A stretch of DNA of 64,000 nt from Halorarius halobius (GTDB taxonomy: Archaea > Halobacteriota > Halobacteria > Halobacteriales > Haloarculaceae): assembly GCF_024298865.1 (NCBI RefSeq), contig NZ_CP101161.1, positions 2,935,227 through 2,999,226 of the forward strand, given 5' to 3'. The first letter of the stretch is position 1. The number at the start of each line of letters is the position of its first letter. Shown here piece by piece: positions 49,923 to 59,518 of the stretch. The translations under genes and the position numbers were made by a program. Below the pieces are notes generated by a model. It worked only from the letters and a program-made list of their open reading frames with translations. It was not told the DNA's origin and ran no database searches.

Positions 49923-50396
49923 TCAGAGATCCGCGACCGCGGCCTCTATCTCCTCCCGTGGAACGGGATGTATCCAGTCGTCGCTCGACCAGACGTGCTT
50001 GACTTCCCTGTCGCCGTCGAGCACGTAGACGGCTCGCTTCGGCGTGTGGACGCCGGCCATCCCCTCGCGCTCGACCAGCAGGTCGTACGCCCGGGCGGCG
50101 TCGCATTCGAGGTCCGCGAAGAACGCGAACGGCAGGTCCTTCTGTCGGATGAACTCGTTCATCGAGTAGGGACCGTCCCGTCCGACGCCGACGACGGGCA
50201 CGTCGAACTCCCCCCAGCCGGCGCGGGCGTAGCGTTTCCACCAGTTCTCGCCGATGGCGTTGAACACGAAGCCGAAGAACACGACGACCCCGCCCCGCTC
50301 GTCGAGCGTCTCGGAGAGCCTGCGGGCCCGGAACGCATCGCCGTCGCAGTACAGCGCCTCGAAGTCTGGAGCGACGTCGCCCTCGGTCGGTGGCAT
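49923..50396 (-). CDS. Peroxiredoxin-fold protein lacking the catalytic cysteine
   Basis: The protein has 157 residues with the AhpC/TSA fold (APDFEALYCDGDAFRARRLS; VPVVGVGRDGPYSMNEFIRQ; RAVYVLDGDREVKHVW). The peroxidatic cysteine that should follow the FFPxxxTxxC strand is absent; the segment reads FFGFVFNAIGENWWKR. It is therefore unlikely to reduce peroxide by the usual chemistry. A thiol-independent or binding role is possible. It is followed by the NTPase gene. Confidence 0.85.
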   Translation of the reverse strand: MPPTEGDVAPDFEALYCDGDAFRARRLSETLDERGGVVVFFGFVFNAIGENWWKRYARAGWGEFDVPVVGVGRDGPYSMNEFIRQKDLPFAFFADLECDAARAYDLLVEREGMAGVHTPKRAVYVLDGDREVKHVWSSDDWIHPVPREEIEAAVADL

Positions 50397-50469
50397 ACTC
50401 GTGAGTGCGTGCCGGGTGGGAAAAACGGTTCGCCGCCGGAGTTATGCCGCCCCGCCCCGTCGCGTGCGT

Positions 50470-50745
50470 ATGGGAATCACGCTCTATCGACTCGAAGGCT
50501 GTCCGTTCTGCGAGTTCGTCGTCGACGAACTGGACGAACTCGGCCTGGAGTACGACTCCGTGTGGGTCGAGGGGCTCCACTCCAAACGCGACGTCGTCCA
50601 GCGCGTCTCGGGCCAGCGGCAGGTCCCCGTCGTCGTCGACGACGAGTACGGCGTGACGATGAGCCAGAGCGCGCGAGTCATCGAGTATCTTCAGACGACG
50701 TACGGCGACGCCGACTCGCCCGACGACGTCGAGACGCCGGCCTGA
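50470..50745 (+). CDS. Glutaredoxin/GST N-terminal-type thiol protein
   Basis: The protein has 91 residues from the ATG at 50470. The redox motif is C11-P-F-C14 (YRLEGCPFCEFV) in a thioredoxin-like fold, with the cis-proline region QRQVPVVVD and the GST-like MSQSARVIEYL. It probably acts on low-molecular-weight thiols such as gamma-glutamylcysteine, the halophile equivalent of glutathione. Its stop abuts the convergent cupin gene. Confidence 0.9.
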   Translation: MGITLYRLEGCPFCEFVVDELDELGLEYDSVWVEGLHSKRDVVQRVSGQRQVPVVVDDEYGVTMSQSARVIEYLQTTYGDADSPDDVETPA

Positions 50746-51156
50746 CTACTCGTCGGTATCGAGCGAGTGGGGGTCCAGTCCGGGGTCCTCGACGCGTGGG
50801 GCCCCCATCGCCAGTACGACGCCGGTGTCGTCGCCGACGTAGCGGTGGCCGTGTCCGGTTTCCGGGCCGGCGACCCAGAACGTGCCGGGACCGGCGTCGA
50901 CGTACTCCTCCTCGCCCGACGGCCCGAGTTTCAGCGAGAACTCGCCCTCGACGACGTAGTAGAGCTCCTCCTGCTCGCTGTGGGCGTGGTACTGTATCTC
51001 CTCGTCCGGTTCGAAGTACCAGAGCTTGACTCCGATGTTCTCGGTGCCGAGTGCGTCGTCGACACCCCGGATAGTGAGGTCCGGCGGAATCTCGTCGATT
51101 TCGGAGAGGTCGGTCTCCGGTACGTCCTCGGTGTCCACCACGTCGTAGTAGACCAT
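50746..51156 (-). CDS. Cupin-domain protein
   Basis: The protein has 136 residues from the ATG at 51156. It has a single cupin barrel with metal-ligand pattern YHAHSEQEELYYVVEGEF and the second motif GPETGHGHRYVG. It may be a small dioxygenase, isomerase or ligand-binding protein; the substrate cannot be predicted. It lies downstream of the sirtuin gene on the same strand. Confidence 0.9.
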   Translation of the reverse strand: MVYYDVVDTEDVPETDLSEIDEIPPDLTIRGVDDALGTENIGVKLWYFEPDEEIQYHAHSEQEELYYVVEGEFSLKLGPSGEEEYVDAGPGTFWVAGPETGHGHRYVGDDTGVVLAMGAPRVEDPGLDPHSLDTDE

Positions 51157-51194
51157 GCCACAAGCCACCAGGCCATCGGTGAGCAAAAAGCTAC

Positions 51195-51953
51195 CTACGC
51201 GTCGGTCACGCGGTCGGCCAACTCCGGCAACACGTCGGTGACGTCGGCCCGGAAATCGTACTCGGCACGGCCGGACAGCGGCGTCGATTCGAGGTTGGCG
51301 AGCACCAGCGTCGCGCCGTTGTTCGCCGCCACGCGGGGAAACGACGCCGCGGGTTCGACTGTCAGCGACGACCCGGCGACGATGAACGTGTCCGCGCTCT
51401 CGGAGAGCGTCTGGGCGCGGAACAGCGCGTGCTCGGGCAACTGCTCGCCGAACAGCACGACGTCGGGTTTGAGAACGCCCTCGCAGTGGTCACACCGTGG
51501 CGGTATCTCGCCGTCGTCGACGCGGTCGTAGACGCCGTCGGCGTCGTAGCGGCGGTTGCACGACCGGCAGACGACCCGACGGCCGTTGCCGTGGACCTCG
51601 ACCGGGTCGTCGCTCCCGGCGGCCTGATGGAGTCCGTCGACGTTCTGCGTGATGAGTCCGTCGAGGTGGCCCGAGGCTTCCAGGTCCGCGAGCGCGTCGT
51701 GGGCCGGGTTCGGGTCCACGTCGTCGCCGTACACCTCCTCGACGAGTTCGACCCGTTCGCGCCAGAACCCCTCCGGGTCGGCGTCGAACCGTGAGAGCCG
51801 GAAATCCTCCGGGTCGTACTCGTCCCAGACGCCGCCCTCGCTTCGGAAATCGGGGATGCCGGAAGCCGTCGACACGCCCGCTCCCGTGAGCGCCGCGACC
51901 GTGTCGGCATCGCGGATGGCGTCGGCCGCGAAGGCGAGTTCGCGCTCGTCCAT
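51195..51953 (-). CDS. NAD-dependent protein deacylase, Sir2 family
   Basis: The protein has 252 residues from the ATG at 51953. It removes acyl groups from lysine using NAD+. NAD-binding GAGVSTASGIPDFRS, QNVDGLHQAAG with catalytic H121 (EVHGNGRR), zinc cysteines C129, C132, C154 and C157, and GSSLTVEPAA are all present. Being among acyl-CoA enzymes, it may reset lysine acylation of acyl-CoA synthetases; that is inference. The frame is open far upstream in the MFS gene shadow. Confidence 0.95.
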   Translation of the reverse strand: MDERELAFAADAIRDADTVAALTGAGVSTASGIPDFRSEGGVWDEYDPEDFRLSRFDADPEGFWRERVELVEEVYGDDVDPNPAHDALADLEASGHLDGLITQNVDGLHQAAGSDDPVEVHGNGRRVVCRSCNRRYDADGVYDRVDDGEIPPRCDHCEGVLKPDVVLFGEQLPEHALFRAQTLSESADTFIVAGSSLTVEPAASFPRVAANNGATLVLANLESTPLSGRAEYDFRADVTDVLPELADRVTDA

Positions 51954-52003
51954 GAGCGTCCCAACGGGTGATGGAGCAAAAGCCTCCCGGCCGAGCCAAG
52001 GGG

Positions 52004-53215
52004 TCATTCCGCCGCCGCTCGCGCCCGTGCGAGGCGTCGGGCGAACGCGACGGCCGCCAGCAGAACGAGCGCCAGACCGGCGACGGCGCCGACGGCTGTC
52101 AACGGCCCCCGTAGGTCCGCGACCCGTCCGACACCCACCAGCATCGGCAGACGAACCAGCGCGTAGGCCATCGACGCGGCCGACAGCACGGTCGCTCGCC
52201 CCACGTCGCCGGCGTTGTCGTTGATGAACTGGTTGACGACCGGGCGGAGTCCGGCGTTGGCACCGCGGTACAGGAAGAACGCCGGAAGCACGAGAAGGGG
52301 GAGGAGCGCGCTCCCGAGCAGGACGACCGCGACGACCGGTGGAACCAGAAGCACGGCCCGGCGCGCCCCGAACCACGCCGAGAGCCGGTCGGCGTAGTAG
52401 CTGGTACCGGCGGCGACGAGCGTGAACGCCGCATACAGCGGGCCCATCGCTGACACCTGGAGGCCGACCACGCGGGTGGCGACCGGCTGGACGTAGGCGT
52501 TGGTGACGGAGACGAGCGCGAAGAACACGGCGACGTAGGCGACGACGGAACGGAGCGGCGGCGAGAGCAGTCGGTCGCGCAACACGGGAAGCGCTTCCAG
52601 GACGGTCAGCCCGCCGTCGCCGTCGACGAACTGGCGGTTCTTCGGCATCGACACCAGAACGGGAAGACCGAGCACGAACAGCACCGTCGCGGCGACGAAG
52701 GGGAGTTCCGGCCGGACGGCGTACAGCGCGCCACCCGCCAGCATCGTCACGACGGTCACCGCGCGGTTGACCGCGCCGCCGCGTCCCCGGACCGTGGTGA
52801 ACCGTCCCTCGTCGAGGCGCTCGCGGAGCATCTCGTAGAGCCACGCGTCGCCGCTTCCCGACCGGAACACGAGCGCGACGGACCACAGAGCGTAGAGGAC
52901 CATGAACTCCGCGAACGCGGAGGCGACGACGAACCCCGCGATGGACAGCGCCATCGCCGCGTTGGATACGACGAGGCTGTTGCGCCGGCCGATGCGGTCG
53001 CCGACGTAGCCGGTCGGCACCTCGCCCACGACGGTCAACACCGCATGCTGGCTCGACAACAAGGCAATCTCGGTGTACGAGAGGTCCCGGTAGAGCAGAA
53101 ACAGCGTGAACACCGGCGAGAAGAACCCGAACGACACCGACGCCTGATACAGGTAGTACTTCAACACCACCTCGTCCGGCAGTCGGTCGCCGAGCCTCAC
53201 AGCCGGACGGTGCAC
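52004..53215 (-). CDS. MFS transporter
   Basis: The protein has 403 residues with about 11-12 membrane helices. The loop-2/3 signature GDRIGRRNSLVVSN and a long cytoplasmic centre between the two halves are typical of the major facilitator family. Its start is a GTG at 53215. It is an exporter or importer of unknown small molecules, with no substrate clue nearby. It lies between the sirtuin and acyl-CoA dehydrogenase genes. Confidence 0.9.
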   Translation of the reverse strand: MHRPAVRLGDRLPDEVVLKYYLYQASVSFGFFSPVFTLFLLYRDLSYTEIALLSSQHAVLTVVGEVPTGYVGDRIGRRNSLVVSNAAMALSIAGFVVASAFAEFMVLYALWSVALVFRSGSGDAWLYEMLRERLDEGRFTTVRGRGGAVNRAVTVVTMLAGGALYAVRPELPFVAATVLFVLGLPVLVSMPKNRQFVDGDGGLTVLEALPVLRDRLLSPPLRSVVAYVAVFFALVSVTNAYVQPVATRVVGLQVSAMGPLYAAFTLVAAGTSYYADRLSAWFGARRAVLLVPPVVAVVLLGSALLPLLVLPAFFLYRGANAGLRPVVNQFINDNAGDVGRATVLSAASMAYALVRLPMLVGVGRVADLRGPLTAVGAVAGLALVLLAAVAFARRLARARAAAE

Positions 53216-53279
53216 ACGGGGTCCCTAAACGGTTCCCTGAAGTCGATTCATGTAATCGAAACTGGACGTCAGAGACGGG

Positions 53280-54509
53280 TCAGTTGACGCCGAGCTGTTT
53301 GGCGATGGTGTTGAGCTGTATCTCGTCGGTCCCCTCGACGATGCGGAGGACGCGGGCGGTTTCGAGGCGGTCCATGAACGGGTTGTCCTCGCTGAGCCCG
53401 TTGCCGCCGTGGACCTGCACCACGTCGTCCGCGACGTCGAACAGCACGTTCGAGCAGAGATACTTCACGACGCTGGAATCGAGGATGGCCTGCTCGCCGT
53501 TGTCCATCTTCCACGCGAGTTTGAGGCCGGCGGCGTCCGCCGCGTACGCGCGGGCCTTCCCCTCCGCTATCTTGTGAGAGACGCCCTGGAACTTCCCGAT
53601 GGGCCGTCCGAACGCCTCCCGGTCGTTGGCGTACTCGACGGCCTTCTCCAGCAGGAACTCGGCGTGGCCCATCGCCCGGGCGCCGATTTCGAGTCGGCCC
53701 AGCGAGAGGAACTCCATCGCCTCGTAGAAAGCGGTGTCGACGCTCCCGAGCACGCGGCTCTCGGGAACCCGGACGCCGTCGAACCGGAGCTCCGCCTGCT
53801 GGCCTTCCATCCCGACGGCGTTGTTCATCGACCCAACCTCGTACTCGTCCGCCTCGACGATGAAGCAGGTGATGCCACCGTACCGACCCATCTCCTCCTG
53901 TGGGGAGGTACGGGCGAACACCTGCACGAAGTCGGCGTACGGCGCGTTGGTTATCCACTGTTTCGTCCCGTCGATGACCCACTCGTCGCCGTCCTTCTCG
54001 GCGGTGGTCTCCATGTTCGGCGAGTCGGAGCCGACGCCGGGTTCGGTCTGTGCGAACGCCGTCGACACCTCGCCGCGAATCGCCGGCTTCAGATAGTCGT
54101 CTATCTGGTCGTCCTCGGCCTGCATCAGGAGTGGCTTGGGTCCTTCCGGCCCCGCGAGGACGAACTCCGTGAGGCCGCCGCCGTGGGCCGCGACGTGTTT
54201 CAGCATCCGGTACCACGTGACGTTCGAGACGCCCATGCCGCCGACGTCCTCGGGGAGGTTCGCGGCGTAGAAGCCCGCGTCTGCCGACCGCTTGCGTACC
54301 TCCTCGATGGCCTCCTGCACCTCGGGGACGAACCGTCCGTCGTCCTGGTGGCGCTTCCGGTGGTTCGACCACGTCTCGCCGAGGTCGTCCTCGATGGGCT
54401 CGACCTCCTGTTCGATGAAGTCGTCGAGCGAGGAGAGGATGAGGCGCGTCTCCTCGTCGGTGTCGAAACTGACCCCGGCGGAATCGGGGGAGGACTCCTG
54501 TGTTGCCAT
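53280..54509 (-). CDS. Acyl-CoA dehydrogenase
   Basis: The protein has 409 residues. FAD-binding FAQTEPGVGSDSPNM, the helix bundle VQVHGGNGLSEDNP, and the catalytic glutamate in RIVEGTDEIQLN mark a complete acyl-CoA dehydrogenase. It uses an electron-transfer flavoprotein as acceptor. An N-terminal charged extension of about 15 residues precedes the first helix. It is directly downstream of the acyl-CoA ligase gene (54 bases), probably one beta-oxidation operon. Confidence 0.95.
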   Translation of the reverse strand: MATQESSPDSAGVSFDTDEETRLILSSLDDFIEQEVEPIEDDLGETWSNHRKRHQDDGRFVPEVQEAIEEVRKRSADAGFYAANLPEDVGGMGVSNVTWYRMLKHVAAHGGGLTEFVLAGPEGPKPLLMQAEDDQIDDYLKPAIRGEVSTAFAQTEPGVGSDSPNMETTAEKDGDEWVIDGTKQWITNAPYADFVQVFARTSPQEEMGRYGGITCFIVEADEYEVGSMNNAVGMEGQQAELRFDGVRVPESRVLGSVDTAFYEAMEFLSLGRLEIGARAMGHAEFLLEKAVEYANDREAFGRPIGKFQGVSHKIAEGKARAYAADAAGLKLAWKMDNGEQAILDSSVVKYLCSNVLFDVADDVVQVHGGNGLSEDNPFMDRLETARVLRIVEGTDEIQLNTIAKQLGVN

Positions 54510-54562
54510 GACCCACCATTCGGCGCATCCGGCTTAACGTCTATGCACCAGTCAGTCGGGTG

Positions 54563-56185
54563 TCAGTCCTCCGCGGGGAGTTCGACGTCCTCGTATCTGG
54601 CGCGGAGTCGCTGCTTGTCGAACTTCCCGGTGGACGTCTTGGGAATCTCCTCGAGGAACTCGACCCGGTCGGGGAGCCACCACGACGGGAACGACTCGCC
54701 GAGGAACGAGAGCAAGTCGGCCTCGTCTACGTCGGCATCGGGGGTCGTCACCACCGCCGCGAGCGGTCGCTCCTGCCACGTCTCGTGGTCGACGGCGATG
54801 ACGCTGGCCTCGACGACGTCCGGGTGGGCCATCAGTTCGTTCTCCAGGTCGACCGAGGAGATCCACTCGCCCCCGGACTTGATGACGTCCTTCGTGCGGT
54901 CGACGACGTCGACGTAGCCCATCCCGTCCATCGTGGCGATGTCGCCGGTCTTCAGCCACCCGTCGTCTGTGAACGACTCGCGGTTCGCCTCCGGTCGCTC
55001 GTGGTACTCGTCGACGACCCACGGCCCGCGAACCTGCAACTCGCCCATCGTCTCCCCGTCGTGAGGTACCGGGTCGCCGTCGTCGTCGAGGATGCGCGTC
55101 TCGATGCCGGCGACGGGCATCCCCGCCTTCGCGCGGTAGGCGTACTGGGTCTCCGGGTCCGCGTCCTGCAGTTCCCGACGGAGCGTGCTCATCGTCCCGA
55201 GCGGCGAGAGTTCGGTCATCCCCCACCCCTGGATGATGGGCGCGTCGTACTCTTCGTCGTAGCGGCGGATGAGCGACTCCGGCGGCGCGGACCCCCCGAC
55301 CGTGAGACGGTCGATGTTCGAGATGTCCACCTCCGGGTGGTCGTCGAGGTACTCGGCCATCTCCAGCCAGATGGTCGGTACCGCGGCCGACACCGTCACC
55401 TCCTCCTCGTCGATGAGTTCCGCGACCGGGCCGGGGTCGGTGTGGACTCCCGGCAGTACCTGCTTGGCGCCGACGAGCGTCGCGGCGTACGGCAACCCCC
55501 AGCCGTTGGCGTGGAACATCGGCACCACCGGGAGCACGACATCGGACTCGCTGACGCCGTTGGCGTCGACGTGCCCGCACATCAGCGTGTGGAGGTAGAC
55601 GCCACGGTGGGAGTAGGCGACGCCCTTCGGTTTGCCCGTCGTCCCCGAGGTGTAACACATCCCGCACTCGGCCTCCTCGTCGAGGTCCGGCCACTCGTAC
55701 TCCGTCGACTGGTCGGCGAGGAGGTCCTCGTAGGCGACGACGGGCTCCAGCGACGTCTCCGGTACCTCGTCGGCGAGGACGACGTACTGCTCGACGGTGT
55801 CGAACTGGTCGGCGTTGGCCTCCACCTTCTCGACGAACGCCGGGTCGACGAACACCACCCGGTCCTCGGCGTCGTTGACGATGTACTGGAAGTGGCTGTC
55901 GGGGAGCCGCATGTTGCACATGTGGATTGACCGCCCCGAACACGGCGGCGCGAAGTACAGTTCGAGGTGACGGTAGTTGTTGAGCGCCACCGTCGCCACA
56001 CGGTCGCCCGTTTCGACGCCGAGTTCGTCGAGCGCGTTCGCCAGTTGCCGGACCCGCCGGTCGAGGTCGGCGTAGGTGTACCGGTGTTTCGACCCGTCAG
56101 GGCGTTTCGTCACGATCTCCCGGTCGGGGAACAGCCGCGTCGCGCGGGCGAGCAGTTTGTCGAGTGTCAGCTGGGAGTCCATCAT
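54563..56185 (-). CDS. Fatty-acid-CoA ligase (AMP-forming)
   Basis: The protein has 540 residues. It activates a fatty or aromatic carboxylate via an acyl-AMP. Adenylation motifs are clear: YTSGTTGKPKGVAYSH, GWGMTELSPLG, and KTGDIATMDGMGYVDVVDR. The C-terminal catalytic lysine is in IPKTSTGKFDK. It begins MMDS; either ATG could be used. It lies upstream of the acyl-CoA dehydrogenase and divergent from the CaiB transferase. Confidence 0.95.
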   Translation of the reverse strand: MMDSQLTLDKLLARATRLFPDREIVTKRPDGSKHRYTYADLDRRVRQLANALDELGVETGDRVATVALNNYRHLELYFAPPCSGRSIHMCNMRLPDSHFQYIVNDAEDRVVFVDPAFVEKVEANADQFDTVEQYVVLADEVPETSLEPVVAYEDLLADQSTEYEWPDLDEEAECGMCYTSGTTGKPKGVAYSHRGVYLHTLMCGHVDANGVSESDVVLPVVPMFHANGWGLPYAATLVGAKQVLPGVHTDPGPVAELIDEEEVTVSAAVPTIWLEMAEYLDDHPEVDISNIDRLTVGGSAPPESLIRRYDEEYDAPIIQGWGMTELSPLGTMSTLRRELQDADPETQYAYRAKAGMPVAGIETRILDDDGDPVPHDGETMGELQVRGPWVVDEYHERPEANRESFTDDGWLKTGDIATMDGMGYVDVVDRTKDVIKSGGEWISSVDLENELMAHPDVVEASVIAVDHETWQERPLAAVVTTPDADVDEADLLSFLGESFPSWWLPDRVEFLEEIPKTSTGKFDKQRLRARYEDVELPAED

Positions 56186-56273
56186 GGCGTGCTACGTATG
56201 AACACACCACGACATAACGGTTGCCCGCCGGGCGAACCGTAGTCTTAACTCCCCGCGAGCGCTCGCGGCCCGT

Positions 56274-57440
56274 ATGCGACTCGATGGCGTGCGCGTGCTG
56301 GACCTGACGCGACTGCTCCCCGGCCCGTACGCGAGCCAGTTGCTCGCGGACGCGGGCGCTGACGTGGTGAAAGTAGAGGACACGGGGACCGGCGACTACG
56401 CCCGACACATGCCCCCGACGACGGACGCCGGCCACGGCGCGGTGTTCGACGCCGTGAATCGGGGGAAACGGAGCGTCGCGATCGACCTCAAGAGCGACGA
56501 CGGGCTGGAGGCGTTCTACCGGCTCGTCGAGGACGCCGACGTGGTGTTCGAGCAGTTCCGTCCCGGGGTCGTCGACCGGCTCGGCGTCGACTACGAGACG
56601 CTCCGCGAATACAACGACGACCTGGTCTACTGCTCGCTGTCCGGCTACGGGCAGAACGGTCCGCTCGCGGAGCAGGCGGGCCACGACTTGAACTACATCG
56701 GCCTCGCGGGGATGCTCGACATGACCCGGGAGTCCGACGCGGAGGCCCCACGGATGCCCGGCTACCAGGTCGCGGACATGGGCGGCGGCCTGTTCGCCGC
56801 GTTCGCCATCGTGTCGGCGCTCGCCTCGCGCGAGTTGGGCAACACCGGTGGCGAGTACGTCGACGTGGGGATGACCGACGTGGTCGTCTCCTTCTCGCAA
56901 GCCATCGCCTCCGAGGCGCTGACCGGCGGCGACCCGCGACCCGGGGAGACGCCGCTCACCGGGCAGTACCCCTGGTACGACGTGTACCCGGCGAAGGAGG
57001 GGTACGTCACGCTCGGTGCGCTCGAACCACAGTTCTGGTCGGCGTTCTGTGAAGCCGTCGGTAAAGAGGAGTGGATCGGGAAGCACATGACGCAGGACCC
57101 CGCGGAGTTGCAGGCGCTCCGTGAGGGCATCGGGGAGGTGTTCGCCGAGCGGACCCGTGACGAGTGGGTCGAGTTCTTCGACGGCGTGGACGCCGCCGTC
57201 GACGGCGTCTACTCGCCCGAAGAGACGATGGAACACCCGCAGATAGAAGCCCGCGGCTACGTCGAGCGACCGGACGACGGCCATCCCCGCGTCGGGTTTC
57301 CCGCTCGCGGCACCGACATCGAGCACGGGGAGGCGTCGTCCCCGCCGGACCACGGCGCGGACACCGACGCCGTGCTCCGCGAGGTCGGGTTCGACGCCAG
57401 CGAGGTCGAACGACTCCGCGAGTCGGGGGCGGTCGAATGA
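56274..57440 (+). CDS. CaiB/BaiF family CoA transferase
   Basis: The protein has 388 residues, a class III CoA transferase or alpha-methylacyl-CoA racemase. The catalytic aspartate is D168 (GYQVADMGGG). The early VRVLDLTRLLPGPYASQLLADAGADVVKVE is highly typical, as is RGKRSVAIDLK. It moves CoA between acyl groups or epimerises branched acyl-CoA for beta-oxidation. It overlaps the luciferase-like gene by 4 bases (ATGA), so the two are coupled. Confidence 0.94.
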   Translation: MRLDGVRVLDLTRLLPGPYASQLLADAGADVVKVEDTGTGDYARHMPPTTDAGHGAVFDAVNRGKRSVAIDLKSDDGLEAFYRLVEDADVVFEQFRPGVVDRLGVDYETLREYNDDLVYCSLSGYGQNGPLAEQAGHDLNYIGLAGMLDMTRESDAEAPRMPGYQVADMGGGLFAAFAIVSALASRELGNTGGEYVDVGMTDVVVSFSQAIASEALTGGDPRPGETPLTGQYPWYDVYPAKEGYVTLGALEPQFWSAFCEAVGKEEWIGKHMTQDPAELQALREGIGEVFAERTRDEWVEFFDGVDAAVDGVYSPEETMEHPQIEARGYVERPDDGHPRVGFPARGTDIEHGEASSPPDHGADTDAVLREVGFDASEVERLRESGAVE

Positions 57441-58408
57441 CCCGCGGCCTCCTGTTGCCACAGGTCGGTGACGACCCCGTAGAACTGGCGGTTCGCGCGG
57501 AGGAACTCGGCTACGGCTCGGCGTGGCTTGGCGAACTCTGGTGGCGGAGTTCGCCGGTGACGCTGACCCAGATAGCGACGCGGACCGACGACATCGGCCT
57601 CGGAACGGCCATCCTGAACGTGTTCTCGCGGTCACCGGCGGTGCTGGCGATGACCGCCGCGTCCATCGACCGCGTCTCCGACGGCCGGTTCACGCTCGGC
57701 GTCGGCACCTCGACCGCCAAGGCCGTCGAGGACCTCCACGGCATGCCGTTCGACCGCCCCGTGCGGCGTGCCCACGAGAGCATCGACCTCGTGCGGCGGT
57801 TCCTCTCGTCGGAGGGGCAGGTCGAGTACGACGGCGAACTGTTCGACGTGGCCGATTTCCCGTCGCTCGGCGCCGACGTGCCCGTCTACCACGCCGCGCT
57901 CGGGCCGGCGAACCGGCGCGTGGTCGCGCGGCTCTGTGACGGCTGGATTCCCCACAACGTCCCGTTCCCGAAGCTCGACGAGGCGTTCGACTACGTCCGC
58001 GAGCACACGCCGGCGGACCGCGACGCAGACGACATCACGGTCGCGCCGTACGTCCCGTCGGCGGTGGCCGACGACCCCGAGGCGGCACGCGACGCAGTCC
58101 GCGGCCACGTCGCGTACTACGTCGGCAACGGCGAGGGGTACCGCAACGCCGTCGCCGAGCAGTTCCCCGAAGAGGCAGAGAGGGTGGCGGCGGCGTGGCG
58201 CGACGGCGACCGCGAGACAGCGGCTGGCCGCGTCACCGACGAGATGGTCGCGGCGCTCGGGGTAGCCGGGACGCCCGAGGAGGCCCGCGAGCAGTTCGCC
58301 GCCATCGAGTCGATGGAGGTGGTGGACCAGCCGCTTGTCACGGTGCCGAGCAACGCCACGCATCTCGCCGAAGGGACCGTGGAGGCGCTGGCCCCCGACG
58401 CTACGTGA
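57437..58408 (+). CDS. Luciferase-like (LLM class) flavin/F420 oxidoreductase
   Basis: The protein has 323 residues from the ATG at 57437. The TIM-barrel LLM motifs are GLGTAILNVFSRSPAVLAMT, GRFTLGVGTS and DGWIPHNVP. In haloarchaea these enzymes typically use coenzyme F420. The paired CoA transferase suggests it acts on an acyl-CoA or its aldehyde/ketone derivative, though this is only context. Its end overlaps the convergent transporter gene by 8 bases. Confidence 0.9.
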   Translation: MTRGLLLPQVGDDPVELAVRAEELGYGSAWLGELWWRSSPVTLTQIATRTDDIGLGTAILNVFSRSPAVLAMTAASIDRVSDGRFTLGVGTSTAKAVEDLHGMPFDRPVRRAHESIDLVRRFLSSEGQVEYDGELFDVADFPSLGADVPVYHAALGPANRRVVARLCDGWIPHNVPFPKLDEAFDYVREHTPADRDADDITVAPYVPSAVADDPEAARDAVRGHVAYYVGNGEGYRNAVAEQFPEEAERVAAAWRDGDRETAAGRVTDEMVAALGVAGTPEEAREQFAAIESMEVVDQPLVTVPSNATHLAEGTVEALAPDAT

Positions 58409-59285
58409 GCATCGCACGGAAGGCGTCGCGTTTCAACAGGAGGAATCCGAGGAACACGACGCCGAACCCGACGACGGTGAGCGGAGTGATGGACTCGTCG
58501 AGGAGGACGACGCCAGCGACCGTTGCGACGATGGGGACCACGTAGCCGACGAGACTCGTCTCGAGAGCGCCGTACTCGTCGAGCAGGCGGAAGAACAGGA
58601 AGAAGGCGACGGCGGTGGCAAACACCCCCAGATAGAGGACCGCCGCGACCGACACCAGCGGGTACTCCAGCGTCGTCGGCTCGTCGAGACCGAGACTCAC
58701 GGCGTGGAGGATGGCCGCCCCGACGAGCATCGACCAGCCCGCACGAGATGTCGACCCGAGCGAGGCGTCGGCCCGCTGGACGACGACCCCGCCGAGCGAG
58801 ACGCTCACCACCTGCAACAGTATCAACAACCGGCCCGCGATATCGCCCGCGAGGAGGTTCGCGGGCGTCGGCCGCACCACCAGGCCGACGCCGAGGAACC
58901 CGAGGAGGATGCCCACCGCGCCGACGGCGGAGACGTGCTCGTCGAGCAACACGAGCGTCCACAGCGTCGTCACGATGGGAACGAGCCCCTGAAGGATGGC
59001 GGCGACGCCGCTGGCGACGGTCTGTTGCCCGATGAACAGGAATGCGTTGCCGGCGATGAGGAACACGCCGCCCCCGATGACGGCCTCGTAGTCGCCTCGC
59101 GTGTTCGGGACCCACCCGCTCCCGGTGGCCGCGGCCGCGAGTAGCAGGACCGCGGCGATGTCGTAGCGGAACGACGCGAACAGCACCGGCGGGAGCGCAT
59201 CGAGGCCGACGCTGATGGCCGGGAAGGAGAATCCCCACAGCACCGCGAGGAGGGCGAACGGAACGAGTGCGCGGAGCGTGGACAC
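58401..59285 (-). CDS. EamA/DMT-family transporter
   Basis: The protein has 294 residues from the GTG at 59285, which lies right before the first helix; a GTG at 59384 would add 33 non-hydrophobic residues. Ten membrane helices in two EamA repeats are seen (LLAVLWGFSFPAISVGLDAL; LYLGVFATAVAFFLFFRLLD). These export or import metabolites such as amino acids. Substrate unknown. The 230 bases to the SDR gene on the left strand hold no gene. Confidence 0.88.
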   Translation of the reverse strand: MSTLRALVPFALLAVLWGFSFPAISVGLDALPPVLFASFRYDIAAVLLLAAAATGSGWVPNTRGDYEAVIGGGVFLIAGNAFLFIGQQTVASGVAAILQGLVPIVTTLWTLVLLDEHVSAVGAVGILLGFLGVGLVVRPTPANLLAGDIAGRLLILLQVVSVSLGGVVVQRADASLGSTSRAGWSMLVGAAILHAVSLGLDEPTTLEYPLVSVAAVLYLGVFATAVAFFLFFRLLDEYGALETSLVGYVVPIVATVAGVVLLDESITPLTVVGFGVVFLGFLLLKRDAFRAMLT

Positions 59286-59518
59286 ACCCACCGTTTCGGT
59301 GGCACGCCGAAAACGGTAGCGTTCCCGGAGGGCGAGCAGGCGGTCCACGGCGCGACCCCGAGAGTCGCGATGGGTGGACCACACTCCCGCCGTGGCCCAT
59401 CGCGTCCTCGCTCAGGTGATGTGGCGGGTTGCCGCGCTCCCGTACTTGGACCTTCGGTGCGGCGACGGGAACGCCGGAGCGAAGGGATGAGCGAGCGGCG
59501 GACTGTCGGCCGACGGAG

